Assembly (NCBI GenBank): GCA_903942355.1
Contig: CAJAOR010000122.1
Span: 1-33,244, forward strand
Direction of reading: 5' to 3'
From: an uncultured Chlorobiaceae bacterium
GTDB taxonomy: Bacteria; Bacteroidota; Chlorobiia; Chlorobiales; Chlorobiaceae
Length of the DNA stretch: 33,244 nucleotides
Below are positions 1-8,131 of this stretch, piece after piece. The position numbers were made by a program, and so were the translations under genes. Position 1 is the first letter of the stretch. Each line of letters begins with the position of its first letter. Below the pieces are notes generated by a model that was given only the letters and a program-made list of their open reading frames with translations, was not told where the DNA came from and made no database searches.

Positions 1-366
1 CGTGATTGACCCTGTTTTGGTCTTTTCAACAGAAAAAAGTACCGTCATAAATGACCAAAATTAAAAAATAAGGTCACTTGCAGCTTACGGGTCATATCAT
101 TGTTTTTTTATGCTAAAAAGTCAATTCCGACAGGCTGCTAGGTAACTGCAAAAAACGTGGTGTTGGGCAACCTTAAACCTCACCCCCTGAATCAGGCACA
201 ATGCGAAAAAGTTCCCGATGATGCAGGGAGCCATTAGGGGAGTTGCCAAGCAGAAGCAGCCCACATGAATCCATCTGCAGGCTTTGCAATTTATTGGAAT
301 GTTTTTGCATTTCTGCGGATCAGTCTTTACAGATACGGATCAGTGGCTGATTGCAAATCGTCCAAG
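1..366. other. Left intergenic stretch, mostly without a gene
   Basis: No convincing full gene is visible here. The only open frame with protein-like character is a 45-codon minus-strand frame (173-310) listed separately. I see no transposon end, tRNA or clear terminator. Confidence 0.5.
173..310 (-). CDS. Possible 45-residue ORF or gene fragment
   Basis: A minus-strand ATG at 310 opens 45 codons ending at TAA (173-175). An in-frame TGA lies four codons upstream of the ATG, so it cannot extend. The product contains LLLLGNSPNGSLHHRELFRI, which reads like a conserved segment of a larger protein rather than random sequence, but I do not recognise the family. There is no obvious ribosome-binding site. 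It could be a relic or chance. Confidence 0.25.
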   Translation of the reverse strand: MQKHSNKLQSLQMDSCGLLLLGNSPNGSLHHRELFRIVPDSGGEV

Positions 367-714
367 TTATTGACGCTCAAACTTGCAATTGACATCGACC
401 GACCACGCCTTGCTCCGATCGGCACAGATGAATGAGCCTATGCGGAAGTGCTGTTCATTGGCAGCCAGAGGAATCGGGCCAGATGTTACGGCGCCATTCA
501 CATTTTCTTGAGAGGTGATGTACGGGAATGCGTAAATAGGTTCATTAATATTGGTGCTAACAAAGAAATTAGCGCCATAATTATAGCCGTCGGAATCTGT
601 CAGGTATTCAACATCAACGGTACCACCGCTAACGGCTGCTAACGTAACTGTTGAATGCATTACAAATACGAAAGCGAAAAACGCCATCAAAAGAAACCTT
701 GCAGGGTTTTTCAT
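367..714 (-). CDS. Small secreted hypothetical protein
   Basis: 115 residues. The N-terminus is a classical signal peptide: basic MKNPAR, a hydrophobic core at about residues 8-24, and a likely signal-peptidase cut after TLA (residue 26). The mature part of about 88 residues is polar, rich in beta-prone and aromatic residues, and has two cysteines (in FICAD and VNCKF) near the C-terminus that could form a disulfide. It should therefore act in the periplasm or outside. The ATG at 714 fits the signal peptide. I do not recognise the family. The neighbouring toxin-antitoxin remnant is on the same strand but appears unrelated. Confidence 0.6.
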   Translation of the reverse strand: MKNPARFLLMAFFAFVFVMHSTVTLAAVSGGTVDVEYLTDSDGYNYGANFFVSTNINEPIYAFPYITSQENVNGAVTSGPIPLAANEQHFRIGSFICADRSKAWSVDVNCKFERQ

Positions 715-741
715 GGGATGTTTTTGTTTATAAGTTATTGA

Positions 742-912
742 TTAACTGCGCTTTATTGTAACCTGAATCTGCCGAATCTCTAAGGTTATGCATAGGCTAT
801 ACAATAGTTCTCGTGCTGAATAATAAGAGCGGGCTTGATTTCCTGAGTATTCGTGTCCAAAGCTTGGATCAAAATATACCAGCCATATCTGAGCACATTG
901 AAAGGTTTTCAT
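742..912 (-). pseudogene. Truncated MazF/PemK-like toxin remnant
   Basis: The frame begins MKTFQCAQIWLVYFDPSFGH, which matches the N-terminal signature of MazF/PemK endoribonuclease toxins (xIWxVxFDPxxGHE). It continues through EYSGNQARSYYS, where an intact toxin has roughly RPALIIS, then loses all similarity and stops after 56 residues. Intact members are about 105-115 residues. The ATG overlaps the stop of the upstream frame by ATGA, the usual antitoxin-toxin coupling. The second half of the domain is missing, so it is most likely dead. The family call rests on motif recognition by eye. Confidence 0.55.
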
Positions 913-1079
913 AATTCTTTCAGACTCAAATAATAACTGAACTCTTCCCTGAAAAGAAAATCCGTTGGGTTATCGTTGCGAACAGCAAGCCCCTTGTCGA
1001 ATTCAGAGGCTTCTGTTTCATTGTTGCCACTCAATACTTGTTCGGATTGCTCTTTTTGTTGTAATAAAATACGCTTTTT
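909..1079 (-). pseudogene. Probable antitoxin remnant upstream of the MazF-like fragment
   Basis: The frame is open from 1079 to a TGA at 909-911 that overlaps the toxin ATG (ATGA). It has no ATG; a TTG at 1034 would give 41 residues. The C-terminal part is acidic and polar (NDNPTDFLFREEFSYYLSLK), the composition expected of the toxin-binding tail of an antitoxin. Its N-terminal DNA-binding half is absent, and the frame starts abruptly just beyond the lysS terminator. The call depends largely on its coupling to the toxin fragment. Confidence 0.4.
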
Positions 1080-1084
1080 CTATC

Positions 1085-1109
1085 AAAAAACCCGGTTTTA
1101 CTCCGGTTT
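1085..1109 (-). terminator. Intrinsic terminator overlapping the lysS stop
   Basis: On the minus strand AAACCGG and CCGGGTTT flank a seven-base loop that contains the end of the lysS reading frame, followed by a T6 run. The stem is short, with a one-base imperfection, but position and T-tract suit a Rho-independent terminator for lysS. Confidence 0.5.
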
Positions 1110-2633
1110 CAGATGGGGGAAGAAGATGACCTCCCTGATGGAGTCCTGACCGGTGAGGATCATGACAAGTCGGTCGATGCCGATGCCGATGCCGGCGCAG
1201 GGGGGCATGCCGTATTCGATGGCGCGGAGGAAGTCTTCGTCGACAATCATGGCTTCTTCGTCGCCGCGCTGCCTCAGTTTTGCCTGCGATTCGAGCCTTT
1301 CGCGCTGGATAACGGGGTCGTTCAGTTCGGAGAAGGAGTTGCAGACCTCTTTGCCGCCGATGATCAGCTCAAAGCGCTCAACAATGCCGGGCTGTGAGGG
1401 GTGCTCCTTGGCAAGGGGAGACATTTCGGTGGGGTAGTCGATGATGAAGGTTGGCTGAATGAGCTTTGGCTCAACAAATTCACCGAAAATTTCGTCGATA
1501 ATCTTGCCGATGCTGATTTTGGGGTCGAGTTCGAGGCCGAGATCCTTGGCGGTGTAGCGAAGCTGCTCTTCGGATTGGCCGGCAATATTCTTGCCGGTGT
1601 ATTCCGTAATGGCGTCGATAATGCTGAGGCGGCGGAAGGGTGGCTTGAGGCTGATTTCGTTGCCGAGAAAGGTGGTGACTTCGTTCTTGTTGACCGCCAG
1701 GGCGGTTCGACAGAAGAGCTCTTCGACCATTGTCATCATCCAGTTGTAATCCTTGTAGGCAACGTAGAGTTCAACCTGGGTAAATTCAGGGTTGTGGAAG
1801 CGGTCGATTCCCTCGTTGCGGAAATCCTTGGCAAACTCAAAGACGCCGTCAAAGCCGCCGACGATGAGGCGCTTGAGGTAGAGTTCGTTGGCAATGCGCA
1901 GGTAGAGCTGCATATCGAGCGCATTGTGGTGCGTGGTGAAGGGACGGGCAGCGGCGCCGCCGTAGATGGGCTGCAAAATGGGGGTTTCAACCTCGAGCCA
2001 TCCGTTGCCCGCAAAAGCGTTGCGCATGAAGGAGACGATGGCGCTCCGCTTGATAAAGGTCTCTTTGACTTCCGGATTGACGATGAGGTCAACATAGCGC
2101 TGGCGGTAACGAAGTTCCTTGTCGCTGAAGGCGTCAAAGACAACCTTTTCGCCGTCAACCTCTTTCTCCTTGGCGACGGGGATGGGGCGCAGTGATTTGG
2201 TGAGCAGCTCAAGCGATTCGGCGTGGACGGAGATTTCGCCGGTTCTGGTTTTGAAGGTAAAGCCCTTGACGCCGATGATATCGCCTATATCGAGCAGCTT
2301 GAAGGTGTCGTAGGTGGCGTCGCCGACCTCATCCTTTTTCATGTAGATCTGGATTCGGCCTGCTGAGTCCTGGAGATGGAAAAAGGAGGCTTTGCCCATC
2401 TTTCGGATGGTCATGATGCGTCCGGCCACAGAGACCGGCGTTTTGGCCTCCTCCACGAAATTTGTAATGATCTCGCCGGAGGAGTGGGTGACCTCAAAAT
2501 GGGTGGGGTAGGGGTTGACTCCGGCTTCCATAAGCTGCTGGCGCTCTTCAAGACGGCGCTGCATCTGGTCGTTCAGCGAAATCGGGGCTGGCTGTTCCTG
2601 GTTGTTCTTATTCGGTTCGTTCTCTTTATGCAT
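1098..2633 (-). CDS. lysS: Lysyl-tRNA synthetase (class II)
   Basis: 511 residues from the ATG at 2633, the usual length. It charges tRNA-Lys with lysine in the cytoplasm. An N-terminal OB-fold anticodon-binding domain (about residues 45-160; [20 protein letters not shown]) precedes the class II catalytic core. Motif 2 is seen as [18 protein letters not shown] and motif 3 as [14 protein letters not shown] near the C-terminus. A frame extension to a TTG at 2681 adds 16 residues unlike the family, so the ATG is preferred. A polar linker of about 20 residues ([13 protein letters not shown]) precedes the conserved part. crtB lies about 100 bp upstream on the same strand. Several long plus-strand frames opposite this gene are antisense shadows. 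Confidence 0.96.
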   Translation of the reverse strand: MHKENEPNKNNQEQPAPISLNDQMQRRLEERQQLMEAGVNPYPTHFEVTHSSGEIITNFVEEAKTPVSVAGRIMTIRKMGKASFFHLQDSAGRIQIYMKKDEVGDATYDTFKLLDIGDIIGVKGFTFKTRTGEISVHAESLELLTKSLRPIPVAKEKEVDGEKVVFDAFSDKELRYRQRYVDLIVNPEVKETFIKRSAIVSFMRNAFAGNGWLEVETPILQPIYGGAAARPFTTHHNALDMQLYLRIANELYLKRLIVGGFDGVFEFAKDFRNEGIDRFHNPEFTQVELYVAYKDYNWMMTMVEELFCRTALAVNKNEVTTFLGNEISLKPPFRRLSIIDAITEYTGKNIAGQSEEQLRYTAKDLGLELDPKISIGKIIDEIFGEFVEPKLIQPTFIIDYPTEMSPLAKEHPSQPGIVERFELIIGGKEVCNSFSELNDPVIQRERLESQAKLRQRGDEEAMIVDEDFLRAIEYGMPPCAGIGIGIDRLVMILTGQDSIREVIFFPHLKPE

Positions 2634-2732
2634 GATAGTTTGGTAGCCTGTAGAATTCTGTAAATGAAAAAATATGGTCAAATTATACTTTGTTCTCTGA
2701 TGGGCAGTTTTATTGCAAGATGTTGCTGCCTT

Positions 2733-3665
2733 TTAGCATGATATGTATGTTTTATACCAGACGTAAGGAATGGTGCTGATTTTCTGGAAAAAAGAGCGAT
2801 AGGCCCTTTTTGAAAAGACGTCGTACTGGTTTTTTTCGATTGCGGTTAAAATGTTGCCGTAGTTGACGCTGCTGATGGCAACACCAAAACGGCTCCGCTT
2901 TTCAAGCATCGGGATCCCTTTTTCGGAAGAGCGGTAGTAGCCTCTTGCCCGTTCTATCTGGAACTTCATCAGATTGATGAAGTTATCGTTCCTCCTCTTT
3001 TGCATGAGCTCTTCGCTTGAATAGTTGAACCGGCGCAGATCCTCAAGCGGAAGATAGATTCTGCCCCGGTCAACATCTTCGCCGACATCGCGGAGGATGT
3101 TGGTCAACTGCATGGCAATGCCGAGCTCTATGGCATGTTCCAGTGCCTGGCGGTCGCTGTAGCCGAAAATTTCGGAGGTCATCAGCCCTACGACCGCTGC
3201 GACCTTGTAGCAGTAAACGTAAAGCTCGTCGAAGGTTTCAAAAGTTTTGAAGTCGATATCCATGGCAACGCCGTCCATCAGGTCAAGCGGGAGCTCTATC
3301 TGGATCGAATGGCATTTCAGGGTGTCGTGCCAGGCCATCATGATCGGGTCATTGTCGGTGTCCCCGCTGTAGCACGCCTGAAGCTTTGACTTCCAGCCTT
3401 CAAGCATCCTTTGGATCTCTTCGCCGGTAATAAGGCCGTTGATCAGTTTAACTTCCGCCGTGTCGACGATGTCATCAACCGTACGCAGCAATGCGTAGAT
3501 GGCAAAAATCGGGTTCTGCTGTTTTTTTGGCAGAAACATGCTGGCAAGGTAGAAGGTTTTTGCATGATCTTTTGAAATCTGCCGACAGTAGGTATAGGCA
3601 TCTTCAAGTGTTATCAGCTTTTCAGCCTGCGGCTTTGCGTTGCTTCCGTTATCGTTGTGATTCAT
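2733..3665 (-). CDS. crtB: Phytoene synthase (squalene/phytoene synthase family)
   Basis: 310 residues, typical length. It condenses two geranylgeranyl diphosphates to phytoene, the first committed step to the carotenoids of the photosynthetic apparatus. The first Asp-rich substrate motif is DDIVD (residues 64-68); the second is DVGEDVDRGRIYLP, diagnostic of head-to-head prenyl synthases. YCYKVAAVVGLM matches the conserved YCxxVAxxVGxM helix. A squalene or dehydrosqualene synthase is the main alternative. A likely phototroph and the absence of other hopanoid genes nearby favour crtB. It is divergent from hflX across about 200 bp that should hold both promoters. Confidence 0.82.
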   Translation of the reverse strand: MNHNDNGSNAKPQAEKLITLEDAYTYCRQISKDHAKTFYLASMFLPKKQQNPIFAIYALLRTVDDIVDTAEVKLINGLITGEEIQRMLEGWKSKLQACYSGDTDNDPIMMAWHDTLKCHSIQIELPLDLMDGVAMDIDFKTFETFDELYVYCYKVAAVVGLMTSEIFGYSDRQALEHAIELGIAMQLTNILRDVGEDVDRGRIYLPLEDLRRFNYSSEELMQKRRNDNFINLMKFQIERARGYYRSSEKGIPMLEKRSRFGVAISSVNYGNILTAIEKNQYDVFSKRAYRSFFQKISTIPYVWYKTYISC

Positions 3666-3868
3666 TTGCCATGGGCGCTTATATTAGCCTGTTCTGGTCA
3701 TCACAGCTTTTTTACCCGTTTGCGGTGTGGGGTGAAAGCAAAAATGTGTACCTTTTTAAAGACAGAGTACGTTTTCCAAGAATGAGCTGTCAAGATAAAA
3801 CAATGGTTGTAATATAGCAACATGCCAAGTTCCAGCTCTTTATCATTCAAATACTTACGTTACGACTG

Positions 3869-5173
3869 TTGAATACTGTTGAACCTGAAAATAGAAGGGA
3901 AAAGGCTGTTCTTGTAGGCCTCTGTTCCCCCCCTGAAACGCCAAGATCACTTGTTGAGGAGTATCTTGATGAGCTTACTTTTCTTGCCGATACCGCCGGA
4001 GCGGATGCGGTGGAATCGTTCATACAGGACAAAAAGCTGCGTGATCCGGCTTACTGTATCGGAAAAGGCAAGGTTGAGGAACTTGTTGTGTTTGTCAAGG
4101 AGAAGGAGATTGATCTTGTGATTTTCGATGACGATCTGACGCCTGCCCAGGCAAGAAACCTCGAAAAGAAACTTGAGTGCAAGGTTATTGACCGTACGGG
4201 CCTTATCCTGCAGATTTTTGCCATAAGGGCTCAGTCGGCCCAGGCAAAGATGCAGGTGGAACTGGCCCAGCTCGAATACATGCTTCCCCGTCTTTCGGGA
4301 CAGTGGACGCATTTGTCGAAGCAGAAGGGAGGAATCGGCAACAAGGGACCTGGCGAAACCCAGATCGAGACTGACCGCCGTCTGGTACGCAACCGTATTT
4401 CACTGCTGAAAAAGAAGCTTCAGGAGGTGTCGCTGCAGCATGAGACCCAGACTCGGGGACGGCAGACTGTGCCGAGAGTTTCACTGGTTGGCTATACCAA
4501 TGCAGGCAAGTCGACCCTGATGAACGCTCTTTGCCCGGAGGCTGAGGCTTTTGCCGAAAACAGGCTTTTTGCCACGCTCGATACCAAAACCCGCCGTCTG
4601 GAACTGAACATCAACAAGCTGGTGCTGCTTTCGGACACGGTCGGGTTTATCCGCAAACTCCCGCATACGCTGGTCGAAAGTTTCAAATCGACCCTTGACG
4701 AGGTGCTCCAGGCCGAATTTCTGCTTCATGTTATTGATATCAGTCATCCCGGTTTTGAGGATCAGATGCACGTCGTCCGTGAGACGCTCAAGGAGATTGG
4801 CGTTGAGCACGAAAACATCATTGAGGTTTTCAACAAGATTGATGCTCTTGAGGATCCTTCAGTTTTGCAGGAAATGAGCGAGAAGTATCCGGATGCAGTT
4901 TTTATTTCTGCCATCCGGGGACTCAATATTTTACGCCTCAAGGAGATTATTGCCGAGCAGATTGACCGCGATTACACGGAACGCAAAATCAGCGTGCATG
5001 TATCCAACTACAAACTGATTACCTATCTCTACGAACATACGGAAGTTATCGACAAGCGCTATGTGGATGAAGAGGTTGAGCTGACCTTCAGGGTACGTAA
5101 AAATCAGCTCAAGCATATTGATGCTCTTATCAACTCATCACAAATCATCCACGATGATGCTACAGATTCATAA
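3869..5173 (+). CDS. hflX: GTPase HflX, ribosome-splitting factor
   Basis: 434 residues. HflX binds the 50S subunit and splits stalled ribosomes under stress using GTP. The N-terminal HflX domain (residues 12-150) begins EKAVLVGL and includes LDELTFLADTAGA. The glycine-rich linker GGIGNKGPGETQIETDRR (154-171) is a family hallmark. G1 is GYTNAGKST (208-216), G3 DTVGF and G4 NKID. No ATG lies upstream in frame; the TTG at 3869 puts the conserved domain about 12 residues in, as usual, so it is the best start although no ribosome-binding site is clear. ybeY starts inside its 3' end, implying translational coupling. Confidence 0.93.
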   Translation: MNTVEPENRREKAVLVGLCSPPETPRSLVEEYLDELTFLADTAGADAVESFIQDKKLRDPAYCIGKGKVEELVVFVKEKEIDLVIFDDDLTPAQARNLEKKLECKVIDRTGLILQIFAIRAQSAQAKMQVELAQLEYMLPRLSGQWTHLSKQKGGIGNKGPGETQIETDRRLVRNRISLLKKKLQEVSLQHETQTRGRQTVPRVSLVGYTNAGKSTLMNALCPEAEAFAENRLFATLDTKTRRLELNINKLVLLSDTVGFIRKLPHTLVESFKSTLDEVLQAEFLLHVIDISHPGFEDQMHVVRETLKEIGVEHENIIEVFNKIDALEDPSVLQEMSEKYPDAVFISAIRGLNILRLKEIIAEQIDRDYTERKISVHVSNYKLITYLYEHTEVIDKRYVDEEVELTFRVRKNQLKHIDALINSSQIIHDDATDS

Positions 5174-5576
5174 CACCACCAAAAGGGAGATTCCGGAGCA
5201 GCAGCTTGAGAAGGCCGTTTTGATGGTTCTCGAAAATGAGGGCTTCAGCGTTGATTCGATTGTTGGCGTTTACTGTGGCAACAAAATGATACAGCGCATC
5301 AACAGGGAGTTTCTCGGCCACGATTACCCTACCGATACCATTACGTTCCGGTACAGCAAGGAGAGCGATATTGATGGCGAGTTTTATATTTCGCTTGATG
5401 TGGTCAAGGAGAATGCTGCCAGATTCGCGGTGGATTTTCAGCAGGAACTTTTGCGCGTCACCTTCCATTCAGCGCTTCACCTTATCGGCTATGACGATCA
5501 GACGCCTGATGATCGCACGTTGATGCAGGAAAAAGAGAGCTTCTATCTCCATCTTATTGGAGACGCAACTTCATAA
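5157..5576 (+). CDS. ybeY: Endoribonuclease YbeY (rRNA maturation factor)
   Basis: 139 residues from the second of two tandem ATGs (5154 and 5157), overlapping the hflX end by 17 bp. YbeY is a metal-dependent single-strand RNase for 16S rRNA 3' processing and ribosome quality control. The metal site appears as HSALHLIGYDDQTPDD. The first two His of HxxxHxxxxxH are present, while the usual third His position is Asp; I recall the same variation in Bacteroidetes homologues, so this need not be inactivating. LGHDYPTDTITFRY is the conserved central segment. The overlap with hflX fits a shared role in ribosome stress. Confidence 0.92.
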   Translation: MLQIHNTTKREIPEQQLEKAVLMVLENEGFSVDSIVGVYCGNKMIQRINREFLGHDYPTDTITFRYSKESDIDGEFYISLDVVKENAARFAVDFQQELLRVTFHSALHLIGYDDQTPDDRTLMQEKESFYLHLIGDATS

Positions 5577-5590
5577 CCGTCATCTACAAC

Positions 5591-6133
5591 ATGGAAAGCA
5601 ACAATGATGTTCAGGAAATGCAACGGCCAAAGCCATCCTTTTGGAAACGGTTTCTTCTGATCACGATCCCTTTCGTTATTGCTTTGCTTGTTGGAGGGAT
5701 TTTTTTGACGCGTTATGAGGGAGAGCAGAAGCTGCAGCAACTTGCAGAGCTCGGGAAGAGCGGTTCCGTGATTATTCAGCGCCAGGACATTCAGCTCTTT
5801 GCCATGCCGCTTGCCTGGTCGGTGCGCAAAGAGCTGATGCGTTCCAATTATGAACAGATCGATGAGTATTTCAACGAAATGATCCGGCGAAAAGGGTTTG
5901 GCCTTATCATGCTGGTTGATCCGTCCGGCATGATCAAGATATCGACTGACCGAAAGCTTCAGGGGAGCTCTTTTTTGCTGAGTTATCCCCGCATGAAACT
6001 TGGAGCGTCAGCCATTGTTTCCTACGCGATGCCGGAGGGGAAGAGCATGTTTCTTGTTCCGGTTATGGGATTGAACGAAAGGATCGGTACCATTGCCTTT
6101 ATCTACAGCTACCGGGAGCTTTTGCTTCCCTGA
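5591..6133 (+). CDS. Single-TM membrane protein with periplasmic sensor-like domain
   Basis: 180 residues. A basic N-terminus (about 1-20, with FWKR) is followed by one transmembrane helix at about residues 22-41 (ITIPFVIALLVGGIFL) and then an extracytoplasmic domain of about 135 residues. That domain has a PAS/Cache-like rhythm (GFGLIMLVDPSGMIKISTDR, then MFLVPVMGLNERIGTIAFIY) but no cytoplasmic output domain, so it would be a bare sensor or structural protein. It lies 14 bp after ybeY and is probably cotranscribed with it. The start follows no clear ribosome-binding site. I do not recognise a named family. Confidence 0.75.
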   Translation: MESNNDVQEMQRPKPSFWKRFLLITIPFVIALLVGGIFLTRYEGEQKLQQLAELGKSGSVIIQRQDIQLFAMPLAWSVRKELMRSNYEQIDEYFNEMIRRKGFGLIMLVDPSGMIKISTDRKLQGSSFLLSYPRMKLGASAIVSYAMPEGKSMFLVPVMGLNERIGTIAFIYSYRELLLP

Positions 6134-6193
6134 TGATCAGCTTGCCCTGGAAGCGGCGTTTCTGAAGGGATTAATGATAAAATATTATTCTAT

Positions 6194-7207
6194 ATGACTC
6201 TTGTTATCAATGATATTCACTGTGATGCCTTGCTTGGTCAGACACTGGGCAAGGCAGCCAGGCTTAACCATAGCCATGTTGGTTACCTGTGCAGAGGGCA
6301 TGGTATTTGCCAGACTTGTTATGTAACGGTTCAGGAGGGGAGAGAGTGCCTTTCACCGCTCTCGGAAATTGAACATGCTTTTTTGTCCGAACGCCAGATC
6401 CTCGGCGGCGGACGTCTTGCCTGTCAGGCTGTTATTGAGCATGAAGGTTCCATTGCCATTCTTTCGCGTCCTGAAGAGGTTCGGAGGTTGCTGTTCAGCA
6501 ACCCGCTGGCTCTCTTTACCTACGGTGCGGAGATGGGACGCGATACGGCTTCGAGAATTCTTCCCGGTATAGCCAACCTTGCAGGCCGGATAGTAAGGGG
6601 AGCGGTGAGCACAAAGGATGCGCCCGGAGATATTCTGGTGGCTGCTGAGACCACCTTAGAGCTAGCTGTGGCAGCAGGATCGCAGGCGATTCCTTTTATT
6701 GGTCTTTTGTCTGATCGTAAGGCTTCTGTAAAAGCGGAACCGGTAGTGCTGAAGGTGAGCCCTCCTCCAGTCACGGCGGTTGCGGCTTCAGCCAAAAAGA
6801 GTGACCAGCCTCTCGGCTCTCTTGAAGGCATTGATGACGAAAATGGGTTGAAGCTGATTGCGGCTGGCGTGACAAGCCTTGTGCAGCTTCTTGAAAAAGG
6901 AGGTAACAAGGGCGGGCGCAAGGAGCTTGCTGTTGCAACCGGCATCAGTGACGAATTGCTCCTCAGGCTGGTCAATCGGGCTGATCTTGCAAGGGTAAAA
7001 GGGGTAGGAACGGACTATATAGAGCTGCTTGAAGCGGTCGGGGTTGATACCCTGTTTGAACTTGCACAGCGGAACCCGGTGAACCTTTCCGCCAAAATGC
7101 AGGGAGTCAACAAACTGAAAAAACTGGTCCACCTGCTTCCGTCGGTTGATCAGGCAAAAGAGTGGATCAACCAGGCAAAAAACCTGCCTCGCATGGTAAT
7201 CCCCTGA
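6194..7207 (+). CDS. Chlorosome-envelope-like [2Fe-2S] protein with C-terminal helix-hairpin-helix extension
   Basis: 337 residues. The N-terminal 95 residues are an adrenodoxin-type ferredoxin domain with ligands Cys33, Cys39, Cys42 and Cys77 (C-x5-C-x2-C-x34-C; YLCRGHGICQTC and RLACQ). The following segment (ILSRPEEVRRLLFSNPLALF, then GAEMGRDTASRILPGIANL) resembles the chlorosome envelope proteins CsmI/CsmJ/CsmX of Chlorobi, whose Fe-S clusters are tied to redox control of energy transfer. Those proteins are about 220-245 residues. This one continues with an Ala/Val/Pro linker and a domain (about 205-330) with repeated helix-hairpin-helix character like DUF4332 (LEGIDDENGLKLIAAGVTSL; ARVKGVGTDYIELLEAVGVD). 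Which Csm paralogue is closest cannot be decided by eye. Confidence 0.8.
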   Translation: MTLVINDIHCDALLGQTLGKAARLNHSHVGYLCRGHGICQTCYVTVQEGRECLSPLSEIEHAFLSERQILGGGRLACQAVIEHEGSIAILSRPEEVRRLLFSNPLALFTYGAEMGRDTASRILPGIANLAGRIVRGAVSTKDAPGDILVAAETTLELAVAAGSQAIPFIGLLSDRKASVKAEPVVLKVSPPPVTAVAASAKKSDQPLGSLEGIDDENGLKLIAAGVTSLVQLLEKGGNKGGRKELAVATGISDELLLRLVNRADLARVKGVGTDYIELLEAVGVDTLFELAQRNPVNLSAKMQGVNKLKKLVHLLPSVDQAKEWINQAKNLPRMVIP

Positions 7208-7217
7208 CAACAGGAGA

Positions 7218-7258
7218 GCCGGGCCGTGACAAAGTTTCACCCGACCCGGCATTTTTTT
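7218..7258 (+). terminator. Intrinsic terminator after the Fe-S protein gene
   Basis: GCCGGG at 7218-7223 pairs with CCCGGC at 7245-7250, extended inward by further complementary bases (CCG/CGG-type and GTGA/TCAC), and is followed by ATTTTTTT. The T-tract is only on the plus-strand side, so it serves the gene ending at 7207. Its last bases overlap the stop codon of the convergent trmH. Confidence 0.88.
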
Positions 7259-7922
7259 AGGGAGGGCAGATGCCGCCTTCGGTGTCAAGTTGCGGATAGG
7301 GGCAACCTTTTTCCTGAAGCTCCCGGCTCAGACGGGGATAGGTGTACTCAAAGAGCATTCGTTCAAAACTCTTTGGATCAAGAAGAGGGTTGTTGTACAT
7401 CCCTTTTTCTGTTCTCTGGCGTTGTGCCTCAAAAAGAATGACCGCTGTGGCTACAGAGACATTCAGTGATTCCACCATCCCAAGCATCGGCACCGTAATG
7501 GCATGGTCAGCTCCTTTGATGGCCTCTTCTGAAATGCCGTCCCATTCGGCGCCGACTACCAGTGCCGTTGGGATAGTATAATCGATTTCTCTGAAATCCA
7601 TGGCACCCTCCTTGCCGGTTGCGACCAGGATCTGCATGCCGGACTCCGATACTTTTCTGTATGCTGTTGGAAGATCTGTATAGAGGTTCATTGTAAGCCA
7701 TTTGCTTGCACCTGCAGCAGCATTCTGTTCTGTATGGATGTACTTGCGGTATGAAACTGCATGAATTTCATTGATGCCGACACCATCACAGCTTCGGATA
7801 ATGGCCGACAGGTTGTGAGCCTTGTTGACGTTATCCATGATAACCGTCAGGTCAGGCTGGCGATGAAGCAGCATGTAACGGATTTTGCGGAATCGTTCGG
7901 GAGAGATCAAGATGGTTGCCAA
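7257..7922 (-). CDS. trmH: tRNA (guanosine-18-2'-O)-methyltransferase, SpoU/TrmH family
   Basis: 221 residues. It methylates the ribose of G18 in the tRNA D-loop using S-adenosylmethionine, with a SPOUT trefoil-knot fold. The N-terminus RFRKIRYMLLHRQPDLTVIM closely follows the TrmH pattern. Motif 1 is NLSAIIRSCD, with the conserved Asn and catalytic Arg; motif 2 is VGAEWDGIS; motif 3 is PMLGMVESLNVSVATAV, forming the cofactor knot. The C-terminal extension (YTYPRLSRELQEKGCPYP) is as in TrmH. The gene is convergent with the Fe-S protein gene and has no cotranscribed neighbour. Confidence 0.93.
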   Translation of the reverse strand: MATILISPERFRKIRYMLLHRQPDLTVIMDNVNKAHNLSAIIRSCDGVGINEIHAVSYRKYIHTEQNAAAGASKWLTMNLYTDLPTAYRKVSESGMQILVATGKEGAMDFREIDYTIPTALVVGAEWDGISEEAIKGADHAITVPMLGMVESLNVSVATAVILFEAQRQRTEKGMYNNPLLDPKSFERMLFEYTYPRLSRELQEKGCPYPQLDTEGGICPP

Positions 7923-8131
7923 AAAGATTGATGAGCTATTGTTAGACGGATGTTGTGCACAAGAAAGCTAATTTTTGCTCTTTTTTCAATTGCCTTTGAA
8001 AAAGGGGGGATTTTCATGCCATGCAACGGGGTGCAATCTTGCGAGGGTTACATTTTTTAACTATATCTTCAATAAGTCTGTGCTATAAAATACTAAAGAC
8101 TTTGGACAGAGAGTTGAACAGTTGTACTACT

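Noticed and set aside
1-120. Possible partner end of the insertion sequence seen at the right edge
   Set aside because: No match to the TGTCCGGTTAA terminus was found in either orientation at the left edge.
1401-2195. 264-codon open frame on the plus strand opposite lysS
   Set aside because: Antisense shadow of a clear lysS; its translation is low-complexity ([19 protein letters not shown]-type) with no family motif.
7226-7441. Plus-strand frame across the trmH 3' end
   Set aside because: Starts inside the terminator hairpin and runs antisense to trmH.
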